The notes under the pieces were generated by a model. The model was not told the DNA's origin, did no database searches, and saw only the letters and a list, made by a program, of their open reading frames with translations. A stretch of DNA of 34,382 nt, taken from assembly GCA_900542965.1 (NCBI GenBank), contig UQPY01000021.1:1-34382 (forward strand), in the 5' to 3' direction. How positions within the stretch are numbered: position 1 is the stretch's first letter; every line of letters begins with the position of its first letter. This DNA comes from an uncultured Collinsella sp. GTDB taxonomy: Bacteria; Actinomycetota; Coriobacteriia; Coriobacteriales; Coriobacteriaceae. This document shows, one piece after another, positions 7,968 through 13,828 of the stretch. Position numbers and translations under genes: made by a program.

Positions 7968-8058
7968 TTTCGTGTACTTCAGATACACACTTTTCTACTA
8001 TTTCGTGTATTCCAAGTACATGAAATCGTACTAAACTATGTATCTGAAGTACACGAAA
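7968..8058. promoter_or_regulatory. Array of three palindromic sites, 33-bp pitch
   Basis: Three copies of the dyad GTGTA-N7-TACAC lie at 7972-7988, 8005-8021 (TACAT in the right half) and 8038-8054 (left half ATGTA). Their centres are 7980, 8013 and 8046, exactly 33 bp apart. The first two carry TTTC on the left and the third carries GAAA on the right, so the outer pair forms a 91-bp inverted repeat. The last site ends about 17 bp before the ATG of the DUF4143 ATPase gene. It is best read as operators, perhaps for autoregulation. Confidence 0.85.
8010..8037 (+). promoter_or_regulatory. Possible sigma70 promoter inside site array
   Basis: TTCCAA (8010-8015), 16-bp spacer, TAAACT (8032-8037). 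Both hexamers are weak matches. If real, site 2 covers the -35 element and site 3 lies over the start of the transcript, as expected for repression. Confidence 0.35.
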
Positions 8059-8074
8059 TTGGAAAGGCGGCCCC

Positions 8075-9445
8075 ATGCGCAGATCAATCGAATCCGTTAT
8101 CGAATCATGGGCGACAAAGGACGCGTCGCGCCCCCTCCTCATCCGTGGTGCGCGACGCGTAGGCAAAACGTACGTTGCCGAGGAAATCGGCAGACGAATC
8201 GCCGGCGATGCGTTTGTCAAACTCGACTTTCAGACCGATCTTGAGCTGATCGCTCCGCTGTTCGACTGTCCCACCGACGACGTTGACGCCATCGTGGCGC
8301 GAATCTCAGACTATAAACGCACCCCCATTCGCAAAGAAACCGCCTTCATCCTGTTTGACGAGGTGCAGCTCTGCGAACGGGCGCTCAACTCGCTTCGCTT
8401 TTTTTCGGGTTCGGGCTGGCGCATATGCGCGACCGGCAGTCAGCTCGGCGTCGCCACGCGCAAGCGCAAGTTGCCTTTTCCCAGCGGCGTTCGTCAAGAG
8501 ACCATGCATCCTATGTCGTTCGAGGAGTTTCTCTGGGCGCTCGACGAGGAGCAGATGGCCAATGCCATTCGTACCCACGCCGGCACGCTCGAGACCTACG
8601 CCGCGCACCAAGCCGCGCTCAGCCTGTTTCATCGATACCAGATCGTGGGCGGCATGCCCGCCGCCGTCAACGCATATCGCAAGACGTTATCCATCGAGGA
8701 TGCGCGCGTCGAGCAGCGCGAAATCGACGAGACCTATACCGCCGATATGACCGACCCCGAAAACGGGATCAGCGGCGTGGCGGCGCGCAAGGTCTGGCGC
8801 TCCATTCCGTCCCAGCTGCTGAGATCGTCCACAAAAAAATTCAAGTACTCCGAGGTCGAACGTGGAGGCCGTCGCGCCAAGCTTATCGAGCCGCTCGACT
8901 GGCTCGAAGGCGCCGGCATCATATCGGTCAACAACCTGACCGAAGGCATCGAGCCTCCCCTCGTTCCCTTCGACGACGAAGATGGAAGTTTCTTTAAGGT
9001 CTATCTTCTCGATACCGGCCTCATGTTCTACAAACTCGGCATCAACCCGCGGCTCTGGCTCGACCTCAAAGAGGATTCCGCCATAGCGCTATCTTCCGAC
9101 TTCCGAGGCGCCCTGGCGGAAAACTCGGTCATGCAAGCATTTTCGGGCAATAGCTTGCAGACGTATTACTGGGTGCCGCCGTCGTCTTGGAAGACGACCG
9201 GCGAGCTCGATTTTTTACTTCAGACCGACCGTATGGAAATTGTGCCCGTCGAAGTAAAGTCCGCACGTAACGTGCGCGCGAGAACCCTCGGGTCGTTTAT
9301 GGACAAAGCCCGATCGCCATATGCCTACATTTTGTCCGAGAACAATTTTTCCCGCAGCGAAACCGATGATTGGCGCGAGCTGCGCCACCTCCCCTTGTAC
9401 GCAGCGGGCTTTATTGGAGCAAACTGCCTCAAGAGCAGTCTGTAA
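8075..9445 (+). CDS. AAA_14/DUF4143 ATPase, first copy
   Basis: Predicted ATP-binding protein of the AAA_14 (PF13173) plus DUF4143 (PF13635) architecture, 456 aa. Walker A is GARRVGKT (25-32), Walker B is FILFDEVQ (91-98), and a sensor-like CATGSQLG lies at 118-125. The C-terminal domain has ELDF (Asp379) and VEVKS (Glu393, Lys395), the D...ExK pattern of PD-(D/E)XK nuclease folds, so nucleic acid cleavage or binding is possible but unproven. The family is abundant in gut bacteria and has no settled function. The start at 8075 has GGAAAGG upstream. Three palindromic sites with 33-bp pitch lie immediately upstream. A tyrosine phosphatase gene follows by 33 bp. The second DUF4143 gene (10083-11444) is only distantly similar. 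Confidence 0.92.
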   Translation: MRRSIESVIESWATKDASRPLLIRGARRVGKTYVAEEIGRRIAGDAFVKLDFQTDLELIAPLFDCPTDDVDAIVARISDYKRTPIRKETAFILFDEVQLCERALNSLRFFSGSGWRICATGSQLGVATRKRKLPFPSGVRQETMHPMSFEEFLWALDEEQMANAIRTHAGTLETYAAHQAALSLFHRYQIVGGMPAAVNAYRKTLSIEDARVEQREIDETYTADMTDPENGISGVAARKVWRSIPSQLLRSSTKKFKYSEVERGGRRAKLIEPLDWLEGAGIISVNNLTEGIEPPLVPFDDEDGSFFKVYLLDTGLMFYKLGINPRLWLDLKEDSAIALSSDFRGALAENSVMQAFSGNSLQTYYWVPPSSWKTTGELDFLLQTDRMEIVPVEVKSARNVRARTLGSFMDKARSPYAYILSENNFSRSETDDWRELRHLPLYAAGFIGANCLKSSL

Positions 9446-9478
9446 GCCCTGCGCGACCGCCTAGAAAGGAAGCCGCTC

Positions 9479-9925
9479 ATGCAACGCATTCTTTTTATCT
9501 GCTATGGAAATATCTGTCGCTCGACGATGGCTGAGTCCGTGTTTACCGAGCTAGTGCGGCGCGCCGGGCGCGCGGGCGAGTTTGTCATTGATTCCGCTGC
9601 GACCTCGACCGAGGAGATCGGCAACCCGCCACACCACGGCACCATTGCCAAGCTACGCGAGGTCGGGATTCCCGTCGTCGCACATCGCGCACGTCAGGTG
9701 CGTCGCGCGGAGTATGGCGACTGGGACCACATTGTCTATATGGACGACGAGAACGCCCGCGCCCTGTACCGAATTTTTGGGAAGGACCCCGATGGCAAGA
9801 TCTCGCGCCTGCTCGATTGGACCGATCGCCCCGGCGACGTGGCCGACCCCTGGTACACCGGCAATTTCGACGCCACCTACCGCGATGTACTCGCCGGTTG
9901 CACCGCCATGCTCGAGCAGCTGTAG
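9479..9925 (+). CDS. Low-molecular-weight protein tyrosine phosphatase
   Basis: Cytoplasmic phosphatase of the LMW-PTP family, 148 aa, which removes phosphate from tyrosines of proteins, often in capsule or stress signalling. The P-loop is CYGNICRS with nucleophile Cys8 and Arg14 (CX5R), and the general-acid Asp is in ADPWYTG (Asp123). Both are intact, so an active enzyme is expected. AAAGGA precedes the ATG. It follows the DUF4143 ATPase by 33 bp and is probably co-transcribed. No cognate tyrosine kinase is in the window. The next gene converges on it. Confidence 0.94.
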   Translation: MQRILFICYGNICRSTMAESVFTELVRRAGRAGEFVIDSAATSTEEIGNPPHHGTIAKLREVGIPVVAHRARQVRRAEYGDWDHIVYMDDENARALYRIFGKDPDGKISRLLDWTDRPGDVADPWYTGNFDATYRDVLAGCTAMLEQL

Positions 9926-9970
9926 GCGCTCGGGCGGCGCGGGCACACGGGCCACGCCATCGGCATAAAA

Positions 9971-10036
9971 CGAGCGTGGGTTTTCTCCCACTTTGAGCGC
10001 TCGAGTGCGCTCTAAACGGGAGAAAATCCACGCTCA
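9971..10036. repeat. Long hairpin between convergent genes
   Basis: Thirty-base arms 9971-10000 and 10007-10036 match at 25 of 30 positions when one is reversed, with only a 6-nt loop. Shared blocks are GAGCGTGG, TTTTCTCCC and GAGCGC. It lies between the convergent phosphatase and second DUF4143 gene, directly followed by a 33-bp palindrome. There is no clear U-tract; it may still stop transcription in both directions. Confidence 0.85.
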
Positions 10037-10038
10037 TG

Positions 10039-10071
10039 AATGTGACAAAGGGACTGCCCCTTTGCCACATC
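10039..10071 (-). repeat. 33-bp palindromic repeat, copy 4
   Basis: Arms TGTGACAAAGGG / CCCTTTGCCACA. The single difference pairs as G·U only on the minus strand. It ends 11 bp after the stop codon of the minus-strand DUF4143 gene. Confidence 0.88.
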
Positions 10072-10082
10072 CGGGACTGGCC

Positions 10083-11444
10083 CTAGACCGGCTTGACCTC
10101 CAGCTTTATCCCCTCGGCGCAGGAGTCGCCCAAAACATCCGAAAGGGCCCAGGTCGCATATAGCGGCAAATAGAGAACCGCTCCGTTGCGCTCAACGTTG
10201 CCTCTCGAGAAAACAATCCCGAGCCTTACGCCATATTCAGCCGTATCAAGCACATGACCGAGCGCAGCGTGCGCGTGGTAATAGGAGCCCGATTTAACCT
10301 CGATCGGAACAGCCGTCCCATCCGGCCCATCGACCACAAAGTCCACTTCACCGCGCTTTTTTGTCTGATAGTAGTAAAGCTGGCGATTTTGGGCAGCCAG
10401 CTGCTGGGCCGCCACGTTTTCGTAAATGCCGCCCAGATTGGGCTCCTTGCTATCAAGATACGCCGCTTGGGCGACTCCAACGGGGTAGCGCGCCATCAAC
10501 ATGCCCGTATCCGATTGGTATAGCTTGAACTGCGATGGCCGTGCCGTCTTGAGCAGGGGCGACTTTGGCTCGGTTACGATATCGGCTTTGAGAGCAACGC
10601 CGGCATCGACAAGCCAGACAAAATCTCGCTGGTACTTCTCATAATGCGCCTTGGGGTCAATGGAATTGAGCACGAAACGCTTGTGTTCGCCCTCAAGCAT
10701 AATGGGGAGCTGATCGTAGATGCTCTGCACCTGAAGGGCACGCCCGCTTGCATACTTGGAAATATCCCGTCGGTACTGTTCGTTGAGCTCGGACTGTAGC
10801 TGACGAACAGAGGCAAGGTCGCCCTGCGTGTCAAGGAAACGCTGCACGACCTCCGGCATTCCGCCGACAACGGTATAGGTCCTGAAGTTTGCCATCATCG
10901 CGTCATGAATGTAATCAGGAATGGGCCTCTCGCTGATACACGCGTCACGTATCGTTTGGCGAGCCCCCTCGCTCACCCCGGTTGCCCAGCAAAACTCCTC
11001 AAAATCGAGCGGGAACATCCTAAGCTCGTGGACATACCCCACGGGATAGGACCTGACGCCCTTGAACTGGGTCCCGAGCATTGACCCCGAAAACGCCCAG
11101 CGGCACCTCCCGTCCTCTACAAGGAACTTTGCCATCGTCATGATGTCGGGGGCCTCTTGGACCTCATCGATAAACACGAGCGTTTTGCCTGGTGCAATCG
11201 ACTTTCCCGAAAGAAGCGTCACCCTGCTGATGAAATCATCGGCATTCCGCGCCTCGAGAAGAGCATCTTTTGCCTGGCGATTTTCCATGAGATTGAGCTC
11301 GATGTAGGTTGCATGGCTGGCTTTGCCAAATGCGCGAATCGAATAGCTTTTGCCGATCTGGCGAGAACCCGTGATGAATAAGGCCTTTTGCTCGGCAGAC
11401 TTCAGCCAACGCTCCAGCTCTGCCGCTATTTTCCTGCGCAGCAT
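10083..11444 (-). CDS. AAA_14/DUF4143 ATPase, second copy
   Basis: Second predicted ATPase of the same architecture, 453 aa from the ATG at 11444. Walker A is GSRQIGKS (26-33), Walker B is LVFIDEVQ, followed by a sensor-like FSGSMLG. The C-terminal domain has GEVDFVVD (Asp368) and IEVKSG (Glu382, Lys384), again the D...ExK pattern. The start at 11444 is supported by GAGGGGAGAG just upstream; in-frame starts 7-8 codons earlier lack a ribosome site. It differs clearly from the first copy around the Walker A region, so this is not a recent tandem duplication. Upstream lie three direct repeats with a 33-bp pitch and a candidate promoter. The gene faces the phosphatase; its cellular role is unknown. 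Confidence 0.92.
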   Translation of the reverse strand: MLRRKIAAELERWLKSAEQKALFITGSRQIGKSYSIRAFGKASHATYIELNLMENRQAKDALLEARNADDFISRVTLLSGKSIAPGKTLVFIDEVQEAPDIMTMAKFLVEDGRCRWAFSGSMLGTQFKGVRSYPVGYVHELRMFPLDFEEFCWATGVSEGARQTIRDACISERPIPDYIHDAMMANFRTYTVVGGMPEVVQRFLDTQGDLASVRQLQSELNEQYRRDISKYASGRALQVQSIYDQLPIMLEGEHKRFVLNSIDPKAHYEKYQRDFVWLVDAGVALKADIVTEPKSPLLKTARPSQFKLYQSDTGMLMARYPVGVAQAAYLDSKEPNLGGIYENVAAQQLAAQNRQLYYYQTKKRGEVDFVVDGPDGTAVPIEVKSGSYYHAHAALGHVLDTAEYGVRLGIVFSRGNVERNGAVLYLPLYATWALSDVLGDSCAEGIKLEVKPV

Positions 11445-11464
11445 AGGCTCTCCCCTCAGTGTCA

Positions 11465-11553
11465 TCAAATGAAATGCAAAGTTTTATGCGCTTAATTATC
11501 GATGAAATGTAGGATTTTTAGAACCTAAAATCGGATGAAATGCAGAGATTTAG
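11465..11553 (-). repeat. Three direct repeats, 33-bp pitch, upstream of DUF4143 gene
   Basis: The core ATGAAATG(C/T)A starts at 11469, 11502 and 11535, exactly 33 bp apart. Each copy is about 23 bp, read on the minus strand as roughly YTAAA-N6-(G/A)CATTTCAT-YNGA, leaving about 10 bp between copies. The middle copy spans the candidate promoter spacer. Likely binding sites for a regulator of this gene. Confidence 0.85.
11495..11523 (-). promoter_or_regulatory. Candidate promoter of second DUF4143 gene
   Basis: On the minus strand TTCTAA (11523-11518), 17-bp spacer, GATAAT (11500-11495). The -10 matches 5 of 6 bases; the -35 is weak. The ATG is about 50 nt downstream. The middle direct repeat covers the spacer and the last repeat lies just downstream of the -10. 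Confidence 0.45.
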
Positions 11554-11586
11554 GATTATAAGCAAAAAGAAGGGGCAGCCCCGGCG

Positions 11587-11619
11587 AATGTGACAAAGGG
11601 ACTGTCCCTTTGTCACATT
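11587..11619 (-). repeat. 33-bp palindromic repeat, copy 5 (perfect)
   Basis: Perfect 16-bp inverted repeat around one central base: AATGTGACAAAGGGAC and GTCCCTTTGTCACATT. It ends 8 bp after the stop codon of the minus-strand TIGR04076 gene and is the best consensus copy. Confidence 0.95.
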
Positions 11620-11627
11620 GCGCTCGA

Positions 11628-11957
11628 CTACTCGTCGACGATCTCGGCAAGCCAGACGTTCAGCGTATCGACCTCGGGGCAGCAGAACTTTGCCGTGCCG
11701 GGCTCGTTGCCAGGCACGGTTCCGCCATAGCGCAGGATATCGATATAGGGAAAGCCCACATGGCAGGCCATAGCGCACATCTTGCCGCGGTCTCGGTCGA
11801 AGTCAAAGACGTCGCCCGGCTTGTGACCATGGTGGCAGCGGCACGCACCCAGCTGGTCCACGCAGCTCACGCGGATACGCGGACGCTTGCCACGCGGCGC
11901 GCCGAGCGGCTTGTTCTCGCCCGCAGGCTTGACGCCGCCCTCATCAGCATTACTCAT
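11628..11957 (-). CDS. TIGR04076 family cysteine-rich small protein
   Basis: Small protein (109 aa from the ATG at 11957) resembling the TIGR04076 family of unknown function. It has CVDQLGACRCHHGHKPGD, CAMACHVGFPYIDILRYGG and a CC pair near the end; the cysteines and histidines suggest metal or redox chemistry, but this is inference. The ATG overlaps the end of the pyridoxamine kinase gene by 8 nt (ATGAGTAA), indicating translational coupling; there is no strong ribosome site of its own. A TTG two codons earlier is an alternative start. Confidence 0.82.
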   Translation of the reverse strand: MSNADEGGVKPAGENKPLGAPRGKRPRIRVSCVDQLGACRCHHGHKPGDVFDFDRDRGKMCAMACHVGFPYIDILRYGGTVPGNEPGTAKFCCPEVDTLNVWLAEIVDE

Positions 11958-12774
11958 GGTCAATCACATCCAGGCAGGCCTCGATGGGAAGGCCGGCGGA
12001 CTTATCCTCCTGGTCGGCATTGCGCTCGATAAGCTCCGCTACCACGCGCATGGCATCGCTCGTCGCACGCTGCAGGCTCCAACCGGCCATAACGCGGCCG
12101 ACGAGCACCGCCGAGAACGTGTCGCCCGTGCCCGGGAAATAGACCGGAATGAGCTCAAAGGGAATCGTGAAGTACTCCCCCGCCACATGGTCGTAACCGA
12201 TAACCGCGTTCGTGCCATTGACCACGGCGCTCGTAATGACCACCGACTTGGCACCCAGCTCGCGCACAGCGTCCACAAGGGCGCGGGCCTCATCGGGCGT
12301 GATCTGCTCTGCAATAGGCGTATCGGCGAGCAGACAGGCCTCGGTGTAGTTGGGCACCGCGTAGTCTGCGCACTCCAGCAGGTGCCGCATAAGGCCAATC
12401 GTGGACTCGGGCACACCGGCATAGAGCTTGCCGTTGTCGCCCATGATGGGATCGACGAACACCTTGGTGCCCTTTTGCGCGCGGCGGTGGCAAAAGTCCG
12501 AGATGATGCGCGTCTCTTCCTCGGTCACGATAAAGCCGGTCGAGATGGCGTCGAACTCAAAGCCGAGCTCCTCCCAAATGGCAAGACTCTGACGCACGTA
12601 CTCCGTGGTGTCGTGGATGTAGAACTTGGGGTAGTTGAGCGTATCGGAAACAAGGGCCGTCGGCAGGTTGTGGATGCGATAGCCCATATGCGACAGCACC
12701 GGCAGCATGGCGGAAAGCGCGACCTTGCCGTAGCCGCACATATCGTTGATCAACAGCAGCTGAGTGTTCTTCAT
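11950..12774 (-). CDS. Pyridoxal/pyridoxamine kinase
   Basis: Ribokinase-fold kinase (274 aa) that phosphorylates the 5'-hydroxyl of pyridoxamine/pyridoxal in B6 salvage. Seen features: N-terminal INDMCGYGKVALSAMLPVLS, VDPIMGDNGKLY, the NYTEACLL segment, and the ATP/anion-hole motif GTGDTF (215-220) with catalytic Asp218. Length is typical. AAGGGGG lies just before the ATG at 12774. The downstream TIGR04076 gene overlaps by 8 nt. Members of this branch can instead act on hydroxymethylpyrimidine, but the start and the central motif fit pyridoxamine kinase better. Confidence 0.92.
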   Translation of the reverse strand: MKNTQLLLINDMCGYGKVALSAMLPVLSHMGYRIHNLPTALVSDTLNYPKFYIHDTTEYVRQSLAIWEELGFEFDAISTGFIVTEEETRIISDFCHRRAQKGTKVFVDPIMGDNGKLYAGVPESTIGLMRHLLECADYAVPNYTEACLLADTPIAEQITPDEARALVDAVRELGAKSVVITSAVVNGTNAVIGYDHVAGEYFTIPFELIPVYFPGTGDTFSAVLVGRVMAGWSLQRATSDAMRVVAELIERNADQEDKSAGLPIEACLDVIDHE

Positions 12775-12902
12775 GAGAGTCCCCCTTGGGTCGGGCGCGG
12801 CGCGGCAGCGCCACAGTGCGACTAAGTGTAGCGCAGGGAACGTTACGAGCGAAGTCGGGCAGCGTGAAGGGCAAATTGTTGCGGAAAGGTTACGGGAAGG
12901 AA

Positions 12903-12962
12903 GTTAGTCGTTGGGGACGTTCTTAAATGACTAGTCAAACAAGAACGTCCCCAACGACTAAC
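12903..12962. repeat. Perfect 22-bp inverted repeat
   Basis: Arms 12903-12924 and 12941-12962 are exact reverse complements; the core word is TCGTTGGGGACGTTCTT. The 16-bp loop itself contains the palindrome TGACTAGTCA (12928-12937). A further partial copy of the arm (CCCAACGACTA) follows at 12962-12972. Confidence 0.92.
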
Positions 12963-13034
12963 CCAACGACTATCAGCGCAAGGAGTGTCCCCAAGTGCCG
13001 GCACATAAGGAACGTCCCTAATTGCCACCTAAGT

Positions 13035-13071
13035 GCCAAAACGACTGGTCGGGCAACACCGATGTTTTGGC
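13035..13071. repeat. 8-bp inverted repeat
   Basis: GCCAAAAC (13035-13042) and GTTTTGGC (13064-13071) are perfect complements with a 21-nt loop, directly before the multi-branched element at 13083. Confidence 0.6.
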
Positions 13072-13082
13072 GAAGTCAGCGA

Positions 13083-13181
13083 AAACCCGCCAGAGCGAGC
13101 AAGGTGCCTTGAAACGAGGCGGCATTGACCTTCTGGTCATGCCGCCGAAGTTGAAAGGCAGATTGCCGCTCTGGCGGGTTT
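13083..13181. repeat. Multi-branched structured element
   Basis: An outer perfect 15-bp stem (AAACCCGCCAGAGCG at 13083-13097 with 13167-13181) encloses a short AAGG/CCTT hairpin (13101-13110) and a strong inner stem GGCGGCATTGACC (13118-13130) / GGTCATGCCGCC (13135-13146) with one bulged T and a TTCT loop. This three-way architecture could be a folded RNA or a mobile repeat. No known RNA family is recognised. Confidence 0.7.
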
Positions 13182-13194
13182 GCAGCGTCGAGCC

Positions 13195-13222
13195 GTTACG
13201 CGGTTTGGTAAAACCGCGTAAC
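13195..13222. repeat. Perfect 12-bp hairpin with tetraloop
   Basis: GTTACGCGGTTT (13195-13206) and AAACCGCGTAAC (13211-13222) pair perfectly around GGTA. No U-tract follows on either strand. It ends 15 bp upstream of the -35 of the MarR promoter. Confidence 0.8.
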
Positions 13223-13237
13223 CACTAGTTTGGTACC

Positions 13238-13266
13238 TTGACATTCATTTCTCATGCTCCTAGATT
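13238..13266 (+). promoter_or_regulatory. Sigma70 promoter of marR-ABC exporter operon
   Basis: TTGACA (13238-13243, perfect), 17-bp spacer, TAGATT (13261-13266, 4 of 6). The ATG of the MarR gene lies 55 nt downstream of the -10. Confidence 0.7.
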
Positions 13267-13267
13267 G

Positions 13268-13297
13268 GTTAGGCACAAAACAATTCCACTACCTAAC
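13268..13297. promoter_or_regulatory. Possible MarR operator
   Basis: GTTAGG (13268-13273) and CCTAAC (13292-13297) form a dyad just downstream of the -10 element. MarR proteins often repress their own operon from such sites, so autoregulation is plausible; the 18-bp gap is wide for a single MarR dimer. Confidence 0.4.
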
Positions 13298-13321
13298 TAA
13301 AGAAAGGAGCAACACTAATTC

Positions 13322-13828
13322 ATGTGCGATGAACCTCTTAACCTTTGTTCGCACGAGCCCGGCGGCGACCCGTCACAGCCGGCGGATGCACCCGAAGCGG
13401 TTAGCTCAGAAGACAAGCTTGCCAAGCGCATCCTCAATGGCCTGGGCTTTTGCGGCCATTACATGCATTTTCATGGCGGAGGCGTGTCCGGCAAGGCGCC
13501 CATCATCTGCCTGCTGGCCAAGCAACCCGGCGGCGAGATGTCGCAGCAGGAACTCGGCATGCACTTTGACCTCAAGCCGGGGTCGCTTTCCGAGATCCTG
13601 TCCAAACTCGAGCTCAACGGCCTCATCGAGCGCAGCCGTAACCCCAAGGATCGACGGCAGCTCACCATTCGCCTGACCGAAACCGGCCGGGAAAACGCCC
13701 GCATCGACCAGGCAGCCCGCATTCGCTTTAGAGAGCAGGCCTTTGGTGCCCTCACCCACGACGAGCGCGAGCAGCTCGCCGAAATGCTCGAGAAAATCCG
13801 TGTAACCTGGGAGGAACTGGATGATTAA
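13322..13828 (+). CDS. MarR-family transcriptional regulator
   Basis: Winged-helix repressor, 168 aa. After a polar N-terminus (about 1-35), residues ~58-120 hold the DNA-binding domain: the recognition-helix region around SQQELGMHFDLKPGSLSEIL and the wing in RSRNPKDRRQLTIRLTETG, the usual MarR wing pattern. The C-terminal helix would complete the dimer. AAAGGAG (13303-13309) lies 12 nt before the ATG, a rather long spacing. The stop overlaps the first exporter gene by 8 nt (ATGATTAA), so the regulator and transporter are translated together; it probably controls this exporter and its ligand may be an exported compound. Confidence 0.93.
   Translation: MCDEPLNLCSHEPGGDPSQPADAPEAVSSEDKLAKRILNGLGFCGHYMHFHGGGVSGKAPIICLLAKQPGGEMSQQELGMHFDLKPGSLSEILSKLELNGLIERSRNPKDRRQLTIRLTETGRENARIDQAARIRFREQAFGALTHDEREQLAEMLEKIRVTWEELDD

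Larger units (their letters stand above)
12775..13321. other. Gene-free block of stacked hairpins
   Basis: No credible gene is visible in these 547 bp. From left to right it holds about 125 bp of plain sequence upstream of the kinase gene, a perfect 22-bp inverted repeat (12903-12962), a stretch with repeated AAGRA(C/G)YGTCCC-like words (12941, 12979, 13008), three further hairpins (13035-13222), and then a sigma70 promoter for the MarR operon. The short open frames here are repeats read as protein. Confidence 0.8.

Noticed and set aside
7968..8058. Rho-independent terminator for the MFS gene
   Set aside because: The outer arms could pair over 91 bp, but the equal spacing of three dyads and the lack of a U-tract favour an operator array.
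11465..11553. CRISPR-like array (three repeats at 33-bp pitch)
   Set aside because: Copies are imperfect, the intervals are only about 10 bp, only three copies exist, and no cas gene is present; an operator array upstream of a gene fits better.
13083..13181. tRNA-like cloverleaf
   Set aside because: It has several stems but no T-loop consensus, anticodon arm or acceptor layout.
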